From: Rhizaria sp. SCN 62-66
Taxonomy: Eukaryota; Rhizaria, unplaced
Length of the DNA: 64,000 bases
Assembly: GCA_001724265.1 (NCBI GenBank)
Contig: MEDY01000120.1
Span: forward strand, 1 to 64,000
Reading direction: 5' to 3'
Under the pieces are notes generated by a model. The model was given only the letters and a program-made list of their open reading frames with translations. It was not told where the DNA came from and searched no databases. Positions 56,301 to 64,000 of the stretch are shown one piece after another (the stretch's first letter is position 1; each line of letters begins with the position of its first letter). The position numbers were made by a program, and so were the translations under genes.

Positions 56301-59300
56301 CCGCCGCCGCGCCAGCGCCGCTTCCGCTCCCCCGGCGCGGACGCGCTGGCCCGGGCGCTGTCCGCGCGCGCGGGCGACGCTGTGCTGGGCTGGGTGGCGG
56401 CGCAGGCGCTGCCCTCGACGCTCGACTCGACGGTGGAGCTGCGCGAAGAGGGCTGGGGCGCGACGGGCGCCGCGGCCAGCCGCGCGCTAGCCAACGCCGT
56501 CGCCGCGGCGCAGAGCCGCGCGGAGCGCGCGCGCGGCAGGGCGCTGCGGCGGCTGCGCGACAAAAGCAAGAGTAAGAGCAAGAGTAAGAATGAGGGCGTG
56601 GGCGCGGGCGCGGGCGTGGGCAAAGCGAGGACGTTGAGTGAGCTCTTTAACGAGCTTCGCAGTCAGAACGACGGCAAGCGCGATACCGACCCCGCGAATG
56701 CTGATGCTACTTACAACAACAACAACGACGACGACGACGACGACGCTGAGGAGGATGATGCCGACGAGGAGCAGAGCTCGAGCTTCGTGCTAAGCGCAGC
56801 CAGCCGCCTCCTCAATCTCCTGTCGCAGGCGGCCTCCGCCGCCAACACGCACACTCGCACCAACAATGCCAATGCCAATGCGAATACTATCTCCGTTTCG
56901 GCTGCGGTGAGCGAGATGCAAGCTGCGGTCACCGCTGCCCCCGCTGCCGCACGCGCGTTGGCGACAGCCGCGCTAGTCGAGGCCCTTCTGCACAGTGGCG
57001 GCCTAACTTCTCCCGCGCATGGCGGCTTAACTTCGCGACAAAGCGACGCGCCGGTGGAGGTGACGGAGCACAACGTCGAGGCGCTGATCAAGGCCGCCGC
57101 CGAGGCCGAGGCCGCCGCCGCCGCCGCCACGGCCGCCGCCGCCGCGCTGCCGCCGCTACCCGCGCTGGCCGCAGCGGCCGCAGCCGCCGCCAACACATTG
57201 GCCGCCGTTGCCAACGCCAACGCCGAGATCAGCAGCAAGGCCAAGAACAACAACGTGATCACCGCGAATTCCGACATCGACACCAACCTCGACTCTGAGA
57301 CTCATGACAGCGAGCGCACGGGTCCGTGGCACCTGCTGACCGCGGGCGGCCCCGTCGGCGCAGCGGCGGCGGGCTCGGCGCTGGCATCTTGGGTGCGCGA
57401 CGGCCTCGGAGGCATGCCCAGCTTCTTCCCCAACCCCCTCTTGGAGCACGCCGCGGTCCGCTTCGCGCACAGCTCGGTCGCTTTGCGCCAGCTGCGCAAG
57501 GCGCAGGAGGCGCGGAAGTTGCAGAAGCAGCAGCAGCAGCAGCAGGGCCAGAGTCAGATTCAGAGTCAGAGTGGAGGCGGCTTGACTTTCCTCTCGTCGT
57601 TTGCTGCGGAGGTGGAAACTGCTAACGACATGCCTTCGCTGCACCGGCGCAAGCTCAATCGAAGCAGCAACAACAACAACAACAACAATAGCAAGTTACA
57701 GTCAAAGCTGCAGTCTAAGTCCCAGTCCCAGTCCAAGTCTAGGTCGCAGTCGTCGTTTTCCTCACAGTCGCATCAGCAGCAGCTGTGCCGCGCCGCCGCC
57801 CGCGCGCGCGCGCTGCCTCTTGCCGCGGGCGCAGCGGGCCGCTACTGGGCTGAGCAGCGCGGTGGCAGCCACGGCGCGGGCGGCTCTATCTGCCTCGGCC
57901 TGCCCAGCGCTGCCGCCGCCGCCGCGAAGAGAGGAGGCCGTGGGGACGACTGGTGGCGGACGCGCAAAGAGGCGGAGAGTCTGCGGATGGACGACGGCTA
58001 CGACGACGAGGAGGAGGCCGAGGATGGTGACGAAGAGGACGAGGATATCAATTACAGCATCGATGCCAATGGCGGCAACGGCGACGACGACGACAGGGGT
58101 CCGGGCAGCGAGGAGCTGCGGCTCTGGCCCGGGCTCGCGGGCCCCCCGTACTTAGCACTTAGCGACCTCGTTGCGCACCAGACGAACAACAATCTAACTG
58201 CCTCCAGTGTCAGCAGCTCCCCGAGTCTAAGTACCCTCGACGGTCGGCTGCTCGCCGCTGTGCCCGACCTCGCCCCCCTTACACAGCCGTCTAAGTACCC
58301 CACCGCCGAGTTCAAAATCAAGCCGTACCGCCGCAGCTTCGAGACCGCCGCCGCCGCCGACGCCGCCGCCACCGCTCTGTCCGCCCTCACCACCAGCGCT
58401 GCCTCTGCTGCAGAGGCTAGCGCTGTCAATGCAGAGACTGTTGATGCGGCAGCTGTGCGGGCCGAGAGCGCGGGCGCGCGCGTGCCCCGCGCCCGCGCCG
58501 CCGTCGCGCAGTCGCTGCGCACACTCTACGGGCTGCCGGCGTTCGACCACAGCGCCGCGGGCACGAGCGCTCAGAACGCTCGCAGCGAAGGCAGCACTGC
58601 CAGCACTGGCAACACGGCGAGTGCGACTGCGAGCGCTGTGAGCGGCGTCATCGCGGTCTGGGCAGCCGGGCACCGCGGCGGCTACGCTGCGCAAAGTCAA
58701 GCCGCCGCGGTGCTCCGGGCTGTGCTCCTCGACCTCCTCCCCGCGCGGCCTAACTTCGACCACGACCACTCAGCGAGCGCGAGCCCCAGTGAGAGCGCGA
58801 TTGCGAGCTCGGATGCGGCGCCCGAGCCCGGCGCGCTGCTGCCGCTGGCGCTGCTGCCGCTTTACCCTTACCTCGTGTCGTCGCTCCCGCTGCCGCCGCC
58901 GCCCGGGGTCTTCGTGCGCTCCCCGCCGGCCTCCGCCTCGCTCCCTAGTCAGAGCGCCGCCTCTGCGGGCGGCGTGGGCGCCGAGGCGGCGGCGGCGGCG
59001 GGCGCGGCGGCCAAGCTTTCTGCGCAGGCCAGCCTCGACCACGCCGCGGGCAAACTCGACTCCACCGCCAGCAACGCTGACAGTGACGCCAACAGCGATG
59101 CTAACAGTGGCAAGGAGAGTATCGTGGAGCCCGCTGCGAACGCGAGCGATGACGGCGACGACGCCCACGTCGACACGCGCCCCACCGGCGCGCCCAGCAG
59201 CAGCAGCAGCGACAGCGACGCCGCCGCTGCCGATGGCACTGGCACCGGGCGCCTGGGAGATCGGCCCGTGGACGTGCGGTCCGTGCCGCTGCCGACGTTC

Positions 59301-62141
59301 CCGCTGGCCTTCGCGCCGGCGCCCGCGCGCGCGTTCGTGACGACGGGCGACATCCCCGCGATGTGGCTGCGCGACAGCACCAACCAGCTGCTGTCGTTCG
59401 TGTCGCTGCTGTCCTCCGACGCCGCGCTGCGCCGCCTCGCGCGCGCCACCATCGCCACGCAGGCCGCGCTCGTGCTCGCGGACCCGCTGGCCAATGCCTT
59501 CCGCTCGCCCGCGGCGGCGCGCTCGCAGCCCGCCGCGCGCGGGGGCTTTCGCGGCGCGCGCGCGCCCGGAGGCAGCCGCGACGGGCGCGAGCCCGAAGAG
59601 GGCCCGCTCGTCTTCGAGGGCAAGTTCGAGCTCGACTCGCTGGCCGCGTTCTTGCAGCTGGCGGGCGAGTACTACGAGCGCACGGGGGACCTGTCGGTCG
59701 CGACGGGGCCCGTGGGCGCGGCGCTCGAGGCCGCCGCGCGCGTCGTGGCGCGCATGCGCGAGGGTGGCGAGCAGGAGAGCGGCGGCGGCCGCAGCGGGGT
59801 CGACTTTGCGCAGCTACGCTCCACCGTCAACAACGATCGCCACGACAATGCGGGTCGCGGTCGCAGCGGCGGCGACATGTGTTGGGCTGACGACGGCATC
59901 GACCTCGTCAGCACTAGCTCGAGCTCGAGCTCGAGCTCGAGCGCGCGCGCTCGCAGTGACGAAGTGTGCGCTCGCGTCAACAGTCTCTCGCACGGCTTCG
60001 GCTTCAGTGCCAGTAGCGCCAGCGGCGCCAGCGCGCTGTCGCCGGCGGCGCTGCGCGGGCAGTCCTCGGCGGCGCCGTGGTACCGGTGGAACCGCGTCAA
60101 TACGCGGCAGACGGAGACGCAGTACGAGCACGGCTACGGATACCCTGCGCGCTCGTGCGGGCTCTCGCGGTCGTTTTTCCGGCCCTCGGACGACTCGCAG
60201 CAGCTGCCGTACTTGGTCCCCGCCAACGCGCACGTCACCGTCGCGCTGCGCAAGGCCGCCGTGCTCGCCGCGGACGCGCACAACTCACTCCTCGGCGCCT
60301 GGGCCGCGCAGGTCAAGCGCCGCGCCAACAGTGACAGCGGGAGCAAGACCACCACGAGCAGCAGCGCGGGCAGCAGCAGCGCGGGCAGCGCGCGTGTGGA
60401 CGGGGGCGCGGGCGTGAGCGCGCTGCTGGCCCACGCGCGGCTGAGCGCGCACCACACGCACGGACAGGCGCGCCGGGACGCGGGGCTCTCGCGCGCGCTC
60501 AAGCAACAAAGGCTGCAGCAACAGAAACTGCAGCAGGGGCAGCTGCAGCAGCAGCAGAGCACCGCCGCCGGCTCTATCGGCGATGACTCGCAGCTGGCGC
60601 AGCACGGGCGCTTGCGCGGCGGCTACGCGCTGCGGCCGCACCTCAGCGTGCGCGTGCCCGTTCACCTGCCCGCAGATCTCACCACAAACGAGAACGCTAA
60701 CTCTTCGGCGTCCGCGTCGCTGTTAAAGCGGCTGTCCGCGCCGTTTGTGCCCGCGGGCGCCGCGTACGCAGTGCTTCACTCCTCCATGATTGACCTGCCC
60801 CCGACGAGCAGCAACAGCAGCAGCAGCAACGGCGCCAAGAGTGCTACGGGTGCCGGAGAGCGCGAGCAGCTGCGCGTACTGTTCATGTACCCCGACAACA
60901 CGCTGCACTCGGCGCTGGCGGCCACGCGCGACGCAGGCACGCACGTCGCGCTGCTCAGCGCGCGCGCCGCCGCCGCCAGGGACGCCGCCGTCTGGGGCAG
61001 CGCATTTGGGGCCTTCGCGCGGCCCCGCTTTGCCCCCGCCCCCGCCCCCGCCTCCGCCTCCGCCTCTAGCTCTCACGCGACGCGCAACGACAGCGACGAA
61101 GACGAGGACGAGGCTGAGGAAGGATATGATGACGATTACGCGCTGCTGTCGCGCCGCGCGCGGTCAAGCAGCGGCGGCGGCAACGGCGGTAACGGCGGCG
61201 AGGAGGCGTGGACGCGCGCACCCAGCGCCCCGCACCTGCACCCGCTGACGGCGACGCCGCTGACGGGTCCCAGCAGCTGGGCCGTGCTGGCCGCGCGGCT
61301 GGACCTGCTCGCCGACGAAGTCGACCGCGGCGTGCGCGAGTGCGGCGCGGTGCTCAAGCCATCGCCCGCCGCCGCCGCGTTTGACGCCGACACCACCGCC
61401 GCCGGGGCGCTGCTGCGGAAGCAGGGCGCTGACAAGAGCAGCAAGAGCGCCAAGGGCAAGAGTGCTCGCGATAAGAGCGGTGATGATGAGAGTGAGTTTG
61501 CGTTTGAGTACGAGTACGCTGTGGAGCCCGCACCGGCGTACCTGTCGTACGAGGTCGACGGCTACGGCTCCAGCCAGTTCCTCGACGACGCCAACCTGCC
61601 CTCGCTGCTGTCGCTGCCGCATCTGTCGTACCTGTCGCCGTATGCGCCGGCGTACGCGGCCACACGCGCGCGCGCGCTGTCGCCGCGGTGGAACCCGTAC
61701 TACTTTCGCGGTGCGCACGTGTCGGGCGTGGGCGGCCCGCACATCGGGCTGCAGTGGGTGTGGCCCATGTCGCTCATCGTGCAGGGGCTCACGCTGCCCG
61801 CGCCGAGCCGGATTGAGGCCGCGCGGCCGCCGGAGCGCTGGGACGCGACGGACCGTGCCGTGGCGCGGCTGCTGGCGACGCTGACGCGCATGGCGCTGAC
61901 GGGCGGCTCGGATGAGCCGGGACAGGGCTACGGGTTCATTAAGGAGTCGATTTTGGTCCAGGACGGACCGACAGAGAAGCTGAGCGAGTTCACCAGGCCC
62001 TGGTTCGCATGGGCCAATGGCCTGTTCGGAGAACTTGTGTTGCATGTTGCCCGCACGCGGCCCTACCTCGTCTTCCATCCCAACGCCACCACTGGCGCCG
62101 TGTACAACCTCCCGCAAAAGAAGAAAAAGTCAGTTACCTAA
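53400..62141 (+). CDS. Giant type II membrane protein with a GH125 exo-alpha-1,6-mannosidase domain
   Basis: An intronless ORF of 2,913 residues ends at TAA. A cytoplasmic Ser/His-rich N-terminus of about 147 residues is followed by one hydrophobic span (148-170, VALAATVTIALVGLYLY), so the rest is predicted luminal, probably in the Golgi or ER. GH125 (DUF1237) motifs appear in family order but spread out: LPSTLDSTVEL near 1004; TGDIPAMWLRDST at 1982-1993; GKFELDSLAAFLQL near 2078; FFRPSDDSQQLPYLVPANAH near 2260; PHIGLQWVWPMSLIVQ near 2780; KESILVQDGP and FTRPWFAWANGLFGELVL at 2849-2881. Family members are usually 430-550 residues, and the first two motifs normally lie some tens of residues apart, not nearly a thousand. 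The inserts are Ala/Ser/Gln/Asp-rich. Family knowledge places the catalytic acid and base in the RPSDD and ESI regions; both are intact. No in-frame TAG occurs. Domain assignment is firm; activity is inferred. Confidence 0.88.
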   Translation: MSRPEHAQRELDLDLDALDGLSSSLGRSLGTASASASGSASASASINSNARLRNDYDDDDDSDSSSNSATSVVRPSSHGHAHGHSQARRQAHSHAHSQSHSMSPQAHLTQLAHSGALSHESIPARGLLMAMLPCCPRAPPASAARARAIAVALAATVTIALVGLYLYAAALTNAANAAAAAAGQGDSGGGGALSASPSSWVETQGQAQSLPPTRAHMLLHLDDSQQKQQQTSSRQQPLFALASAPPAFLYRAGGGVSRLTATATASASGSGSGSSDSSSASVAVDMARARARVSSARLTLGMGAVTHNLGMHNAVTHNVDNAGGLAQGRLDFGSEADALLAELVLGLEPGLTRPGVSAPLDGLGAPLAGVSEGALDALLYGTSLLTVTPVGLPQGVSVSTAPAIAVAPAGAGSAGHLDGAKGGATAPAPAAAAVFSPLHQAGSPFALSSASAVVSSNSNSNSNDKDTVITLNADYSYSYSNSDGASVSASASVKAWVAGVVSQAASTQRQAAFSALHRYGCLNMNATDSGAGAGSVRSLLCAAAAAAQPAALSGLAAAAAKAADTRGRGSAADLSASATDLSAWPGWLAAQAAPTLTLAPLGLASPPAPRAPVPVQSVSGSRPSSNSRSQSQSQSVSHGFRWPVVAAPALSAPAAAAATAWPFALPTYTDVNAGSGVSGGLSTSAVTMVAMAQFMPAQTTLTLAPEPEPEPLTSNLSGSVRGVNAAMQLLSSFLAPNNTSSADSNVDANAKANYDVTAKANSAVCERFERTNPACDPFNSHIYALLALQLQQQQQQPLSVPAGDGGGDNDSDGAIARLQLLHRLWRAAAAAATAHEANAYAGHFFGPALASPVVTPGGSLLDDDEYFALVNRGLSNLGDDDSQGNFHDDESDVDIVGNDEEYGKNAQNALSGGVARALSRFEVVNAVNHAADAVQRVNDSSSAAAKNSRASSSAASLSRPSLLRSRRPPPRQRRFRSPGADALARALSARAGDAVLGWVAAQALPSTLDSTVELREEGWGATGAAASRALANAVAAAQSRAERARGRALRRLRDKSKSKSKSKNEGVGAGAGVGKARTLSELFNELRSQNDGKRDTDPANADATYNNNNDDDDDDAEEDDADEEQSSSFVLSAASRLLNLLSQAASAANTHTRTNNANANANTISVSAAVSEMQAAVTAAPAAARALATAALVEALLHSGGLTSPAHGGLTSRQSDAPVEVTEHNVEALIKAAAEAEAAAAAATAAAAALPPLPALAAAAAAAANTLAAVANANAEISSKAKNNNVITANSDIDTNLDSETHDSERTGPWHLLTAGGPVGAAAAGSALASWVRDGLGGMPSFFPNPLLEHAAVRFAHSSVALRQLRKAQEARKLQKQQQQQQGQSQIQSQSGGGLTFLSSFAAEVETANDMPSLHRRKLNRSSNNNNNNNSKLQSKLQSKSQSQSKSRSQSSFSSQSHQQQLCRAAARARALPLAAGAAGRYWAEQRGGSHGAGGSICLGLPSAAAAAAKRGGRGDDWWRTRKEAESLRMDDGYDDEEEAEDGDEEDEDINYSIDANGGNGDDDDRGPGSEELRLWPGLAGPPYLALSDLVAHQTNNNLTASSVSSSPSLSTLDGRLLAAVPDLAPLTQPSKYPTAEFKIKPYRRSFETAAAADAAATALSALTTSAASAAEASAVNAETVDAAAVRAESAGARVPRARAAVAQSLRTLYGLPAFDHSAAGTSAQNARSEGSTASTGNTASATASAVSGVIAVWAAGHRGGYAAQSQAAAVLRAVLLDLLPARPNFDHDHSASASPSESAIASSDAAPEPGALLPLALLPLYPYLVSSLPLPPPPGVFVRSPPASASLPSQSAASAGGVGAEAAAAAGAAAKLSAQASLDHAAGKLDSTASNADSDANSDANSGKESIVEPAANASDDGDDAHVDTRPTGAPSSSSSDSDAAAADGTGTGRLGDRPVDVRSVPLPTFPLAFAPAPARAFVTTGDIPAMWLRDSTNQLLSFVSLLSSDAALRRLARATIATQAALVLADPLANAFRSPAAARSQPAARGGFRGARAPGGSRDGREPEEGPLVFEGKFELDSLAAFLQLAGEYYERTGDLSVATGPVGAALEAAARVVARMREGGEQESGGGRSGVDFAQLRSTVNNDRHDNAGRGRSGGDMCWADDGIDLVSTSSSSSSSSSARARSDEVCARVNSLSHGFGFSASSASGASALSPAALRGQSSAAPWYRWNRVNTRQTETQYEHGYGYPARSCGLSRSFFRPSDDSQQLPYLVPANAHVTVALRKAAVLAADAHNSLLGAWAAQVKRRANSDSGSKTTTSSSAGSSSAGSARVDGGAGVSALLAHARLSAHHTHGQARRDAGLSRALKQQRLQQQKLQQGQLQQQQSTAAGSIGDDSQLAQHGRLRGGYALRPHLSVRVPVHLPADLTTNENANSSASASLLKRLSAPFVPAGAAYAVLHSSMIDLPPTSSNSSSSNGAKSATGAGEREQLRVLFMYPDNTLHSALAATRDAGTHVALLSARAAAARDAAVWGSAFGAFARPRFAPAPAPASASASSSHATRNDSDEDEDEAEEGYDDDYALLSRRARSSSGGGNGGNGGEEAWTRAPSAPHLHPLTATPLTGPSSWAVLAARLDLLADEVDRGVRECGAVLKPSPAAAAFDADTTAAGALLRKQGADKSSKSAKGKSARDKSGDDESEFAFEYEYAVEPAPAYLSYEVDGYGSSQFLDDANLPSLLSLPHLSYLSPYAPAYAATRARALSPRWNPYYFRGAHVSGVGGPHIGLQWVWPMSLIVQGLTLPAPSRIEAARPPERWDATDRAVARLLATLTRMALTGGSDEPGQGYGFIKESILVQDGPTEKLSEFTRPWFAWANGLFGELVLHVARTRPYLVFHPNATTGAVYNLPQKKKKSVT

Positions 62142-62159
62142 CATATCTCGCATCAAATT

Positions 62160-62186
62160 CGGATTTGATCCGACGGATCAAATCCG
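62160..62186. terminator. Perfect 13-bp inverted repeat 18 bp after the mannosidase stop codon
   Basis: CGGATTTGATCCG (62160-62172) and CGGATCAAATCCG (62174-62186) are exact reverse complements around a single A. It is the third strong palindrome found at or within about 40 bp of a stop codon in this window. A role in 3'-end formation is inferred. Confidence 0.45.
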
Positions 62187-63214
62187 TTTATTATTACTTT
62201 CTGCACGTATTAAACTTCGTTGTATGACGTTCGATGGGACGCACTCAACCTTAAGCTTACGACCAATAAAGCTTGATTTTCCTTAACATTCATGTCTGTG
62301 GGCATTGTTCAGCTTATTTCCATGTTGTTTCAATGTTGATATGCTGTTTTATGTCAACTTGAGTAGAAAAGGTGCATCACGCAACTATGACTGACTTAAG
62401 GTTCTCAATGATACTCTTATCGCGAATATTATGGATTCCGAACACAAAATAGATATTTTAAATTATTATTAAATATTATACAGTTAATATTTGTTTTTTA
62501 ATTTATAAAATGCGATTTTGATATGTAGTAATTAAAAATAAATTTAAAACAGGTTAACATTTATTATTAAAAATAAAAGTGATTAAAAAAATTGTTTTAC
62601 ATTATATCAATCTAATATACGACTTTACTTGCCCAGTAACGCTTTTTTACTAAAAGCGAAAAAAGACAACAACATTCGGCAAAGTAAAAGTTTATGGCTA
62701 AAAAACATATAAAATAAGTAATAACAATTATATTGCAAAAAATATTAATTAAAACTTAATGTATGAGAAATATTTCTTATTATGGTTTTATTTTTTTTAA
62801 ACAATATTGATGCAATTCAAAATATTAATAAATTTCATTTATTATTATTATTTGTGGGTAATATATTGATTTAAGCCAGAAATCACGACTCTGCGCTGCT
62901 TTGAGGGCTGCTGATCGGAGCTTCGGAGCGTGACTTCTGAGAGCGCTTCTTTCGTCCTGGTTTTGGAGGTTATTAACACCGCTATTCGCGCTTAAACTCA
63001 AGACATTGGTTGTATTTATGTGTCTAAACTATTGTTTTAGTTTAACATTCACGGAATCGCCATTTTATACCATGTAGCGCGGTTTTTGATGAGACCTTAT
63101 GGTATCTTCCGAGGATCTATGTCTTTCATTTCGTCCAACTTACAGCTCCACAAAGAAACGATTCCTTTCTGCCACACCACTCACAGCACAGCTTACCTCA
63201 TCACTTTTCATATA
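62187..63214. other. Intergenic region containing an extremely AT-rich island
   Basis: Between about 62440 and 62880 the sequence is made of short A and T tracts; by eye the first 120 bp of this block are near 88% A+T, well above other intergenic DNA here. A 7-bp hairpin (CGCTTTT 62640-62646; AAAAGCG 62652-62658) sits in it. There is no ORF of note. From about 62890 the composition returns to normal and leads into the promoter of the dehydrogenase gene. It could be a matrix-attachment or replication site, or organelle-derived DNA. Confidence 0.45.
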
Positions 63215-64000
63215 ATGCGCTTTTTTGTTTCATCCTCAAAGATCCGTCCGCTTATGTTCCGCGCGAACAAGACCGCTGCTCGCGTTGTTGTTAAGAGCTC
63301 CGCTCGCCTCTTCTCTGCCGCTGCCGCCAAGTCGCCCGTGGGCTTCATCGGCCTCGGCAACATGGGTGGCCACATGGCCAACAACCTGCTCAAGAAGGGC
63401 AACGACCTCGTCATCTACGACGTCGTTCCCGCGGCCATCGAGAGCGTCAAGGCCTTCGGCGCCAGCGTCGGCCGCACCGTTACCGTCGCCAAGACGCCCG
63501 CCGAGGTCTCCCTCGCCGCGGACACCGTCGTGACGATGCTGCCCTCTTCCCCGCACGTCAAGGAGGTCTACGGCGGCGCCTCCGGCCTGTTATCCTCGCT
63601 TAAGGCGCGCACGGCGGCGGGCAAGGCGCCCCTGCTGCTGATCGACTCGTCGACGATCGCGCCCCCCGTGGCCGTCGAGGTCGCCGCCGCGGCGGCCGCG
63701 CACCCCGACGGCAAGGCCGTGATGGTGGACGCCCCCGTCTCGGGCGGCGTCGGCGGCGCCGAGGCGGGCACGCTGACCTTCATGGTCGGCGGCGAGGATG
63801 CGGGCTTCGCGGCCGCCAAGCCCGTGCTGGAGCAGATGGGCAAGAACATTGTGCACTGCGGCGCGGCGGGCACGGGCCAGGCCGCCAAGGTCTGCAACAA
63901 CCTCATCCTGGGCATCTCGATGACGGGCGTCTCCGAGGCCTTCAACCTGGCCGCCACGCTGGGGCTCGATGCGAAGGTCCTCGCGGGCATCGTCAACACC
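63215..64000 (+). CDS. HIBADH: 3-hydroxyisobutyrate dehydrogenase, mitochondrial (3' end outside window)
   Basis: The frame is open from ATG 63215 to the right edge (262 codons visible). The enzyme oxidises 3-hydroxyisobutyrate to methylmalonate semialdehyde with NAD in mitochondrial valine breakdown. The N-terminus (MRFFVSSSKIRPLMFRANKT and on to about residue 40) is Arg/Lys/Ser-rich without acids, a typical mitochondrial presequence; a second in-frame Met at 63254 could also start it. Then come the Rossmann motif GFIGLGNMGGHMANNL, DTVVTMLPSS, IDSSTIAP, the family signature DAPVSGGVGGAEAGTLTFMV, and GQAAKVCNN with the conserved catalytic Lys. Third codon positions are nearly all G or C and there is no low-complexity insert, unlike its neighbours, suggesting strong expression. 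No intron in the visible part. Assignment is firm. Confidence 0.95.
   Translation, partial: MRFFVSSSKIRPLMFRANKTAARVVVKSSARLFSAAAAKSPVGFIGLGNMGGHMANNLLKKGNDLVIYDVVPAAIESVKAFGASVGRTVTVAKTPAEVSLAADTVVTMLPSSPHVKEVYGGASGLLSSLKARTAAGKAPLLLIDSSTIAPPVAVEVAAAAAAHPDGKAVMVDAPVSGGVGGAEAGTLTFMVGGEDAGFAAAKPVLEQMGKNIVHCGAAGTGQAAKVCNNLILGISMTGVSEAFNLAATLGLDAKVLAGIVNT

Noticed and set aside
61164-62117. 317-residue open frame antisense to the GH125 domain
   Set aside because: It is complementary to conserved catalytic motifs and has shadow-like Arg/Gly composition.

Overview
This is a nuclear segment of a eukaryote, most likely a free-living unicellular flagellate; I cannot name the lineage. The evidence is spliceosomal introns (25 placed here, AT-rich, usually about 60-300 bp), GC-rich Ala/Ser/Gln/Asn-rich coding exons in AT-rich flanks, and purely eukaryotic families: a P4-ATPase flippase, TRM1, LRRC40, a Golgi SNARE tail, an RIIa docking-domain protein and a CIMIP2/FAM166-like flagellar protein. 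There are no operons, CRISPR arrays, insertion sequences or rRNA, and I found no convincing tRNA.

Two genome-wide oddities stand out. First, TAG seems to encode glutamine. Sixteen gene ends can be read; all use TAA or TGA and none uses TAG. In-frame TAG lies inside the TRM1 N-terminus, three times in one long gene (38.7-44.4 kb), once in a C5orf34-like gene, and in the SNARE tail; two of these sit within poly-Gln (CAG) tracts. Second, 20 of 25 introns begin GTACG rather than GTAAG or GTATG, which predicts a changed U1 snRNA or another compensating factor.

Layout. 0-0.4 kb: end of a membrane-anchored protein gene (+). 2.4-6.0 kb: Ala-rich perilipin-like protein with 11-residue repeats (-). 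6.7-7.6: gamma-glutamyl hydrolase (-), divergent from a four-helix membrane protein at 8.2-10.3 (+). 11.2-15.6: six-exon Gpt2/Sct1-type glycerol-3-phosphate acyltransferase (-). 16.8-17.6: CIMIP2-like flagellar protein (-). 18.6-19.4: small Gln-rich protein (-). 19.7-23.5: TRM1 tRNA methyltransferase (+). 24.0-24.6: RIIa-domain protein (+). 25.0-26.4: secreted acidic EGF protein (+). 27.1-33.6: P4-ATPase (-). 34.6-38.4: LRRC40 (-). 38.7-44.4: giant unrecognised protein with three in-frame TAGs and one apparent frame break (+). 44.5-45.7: a degraded or mis-assembled stretch holding a Gos28-like SNARE tail and an unrecognised ORF (-). 45.9-49.5: C5orf34-like protein (+). 50.7-52.8: coiled-coil protein (-). 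53.4-62.1: 2,913-residue type II membrane protein with a GH125 mannosidase domain split by very long low-complexity inserts (+). 63.2-64.0: 3-hydroxyisobutyrate dehydrogenase, running off the end (+).

The genes are ordinary eukaryotic neighbours, not a pathway cluster. Lipid themes recur (perilipin-like, GPAT, flippase) and so do flagellar ones (CIMIP2-like, RIIa). Exon boundaries were placed by eye from frame continuity, splice dinucleotides and family motifs.
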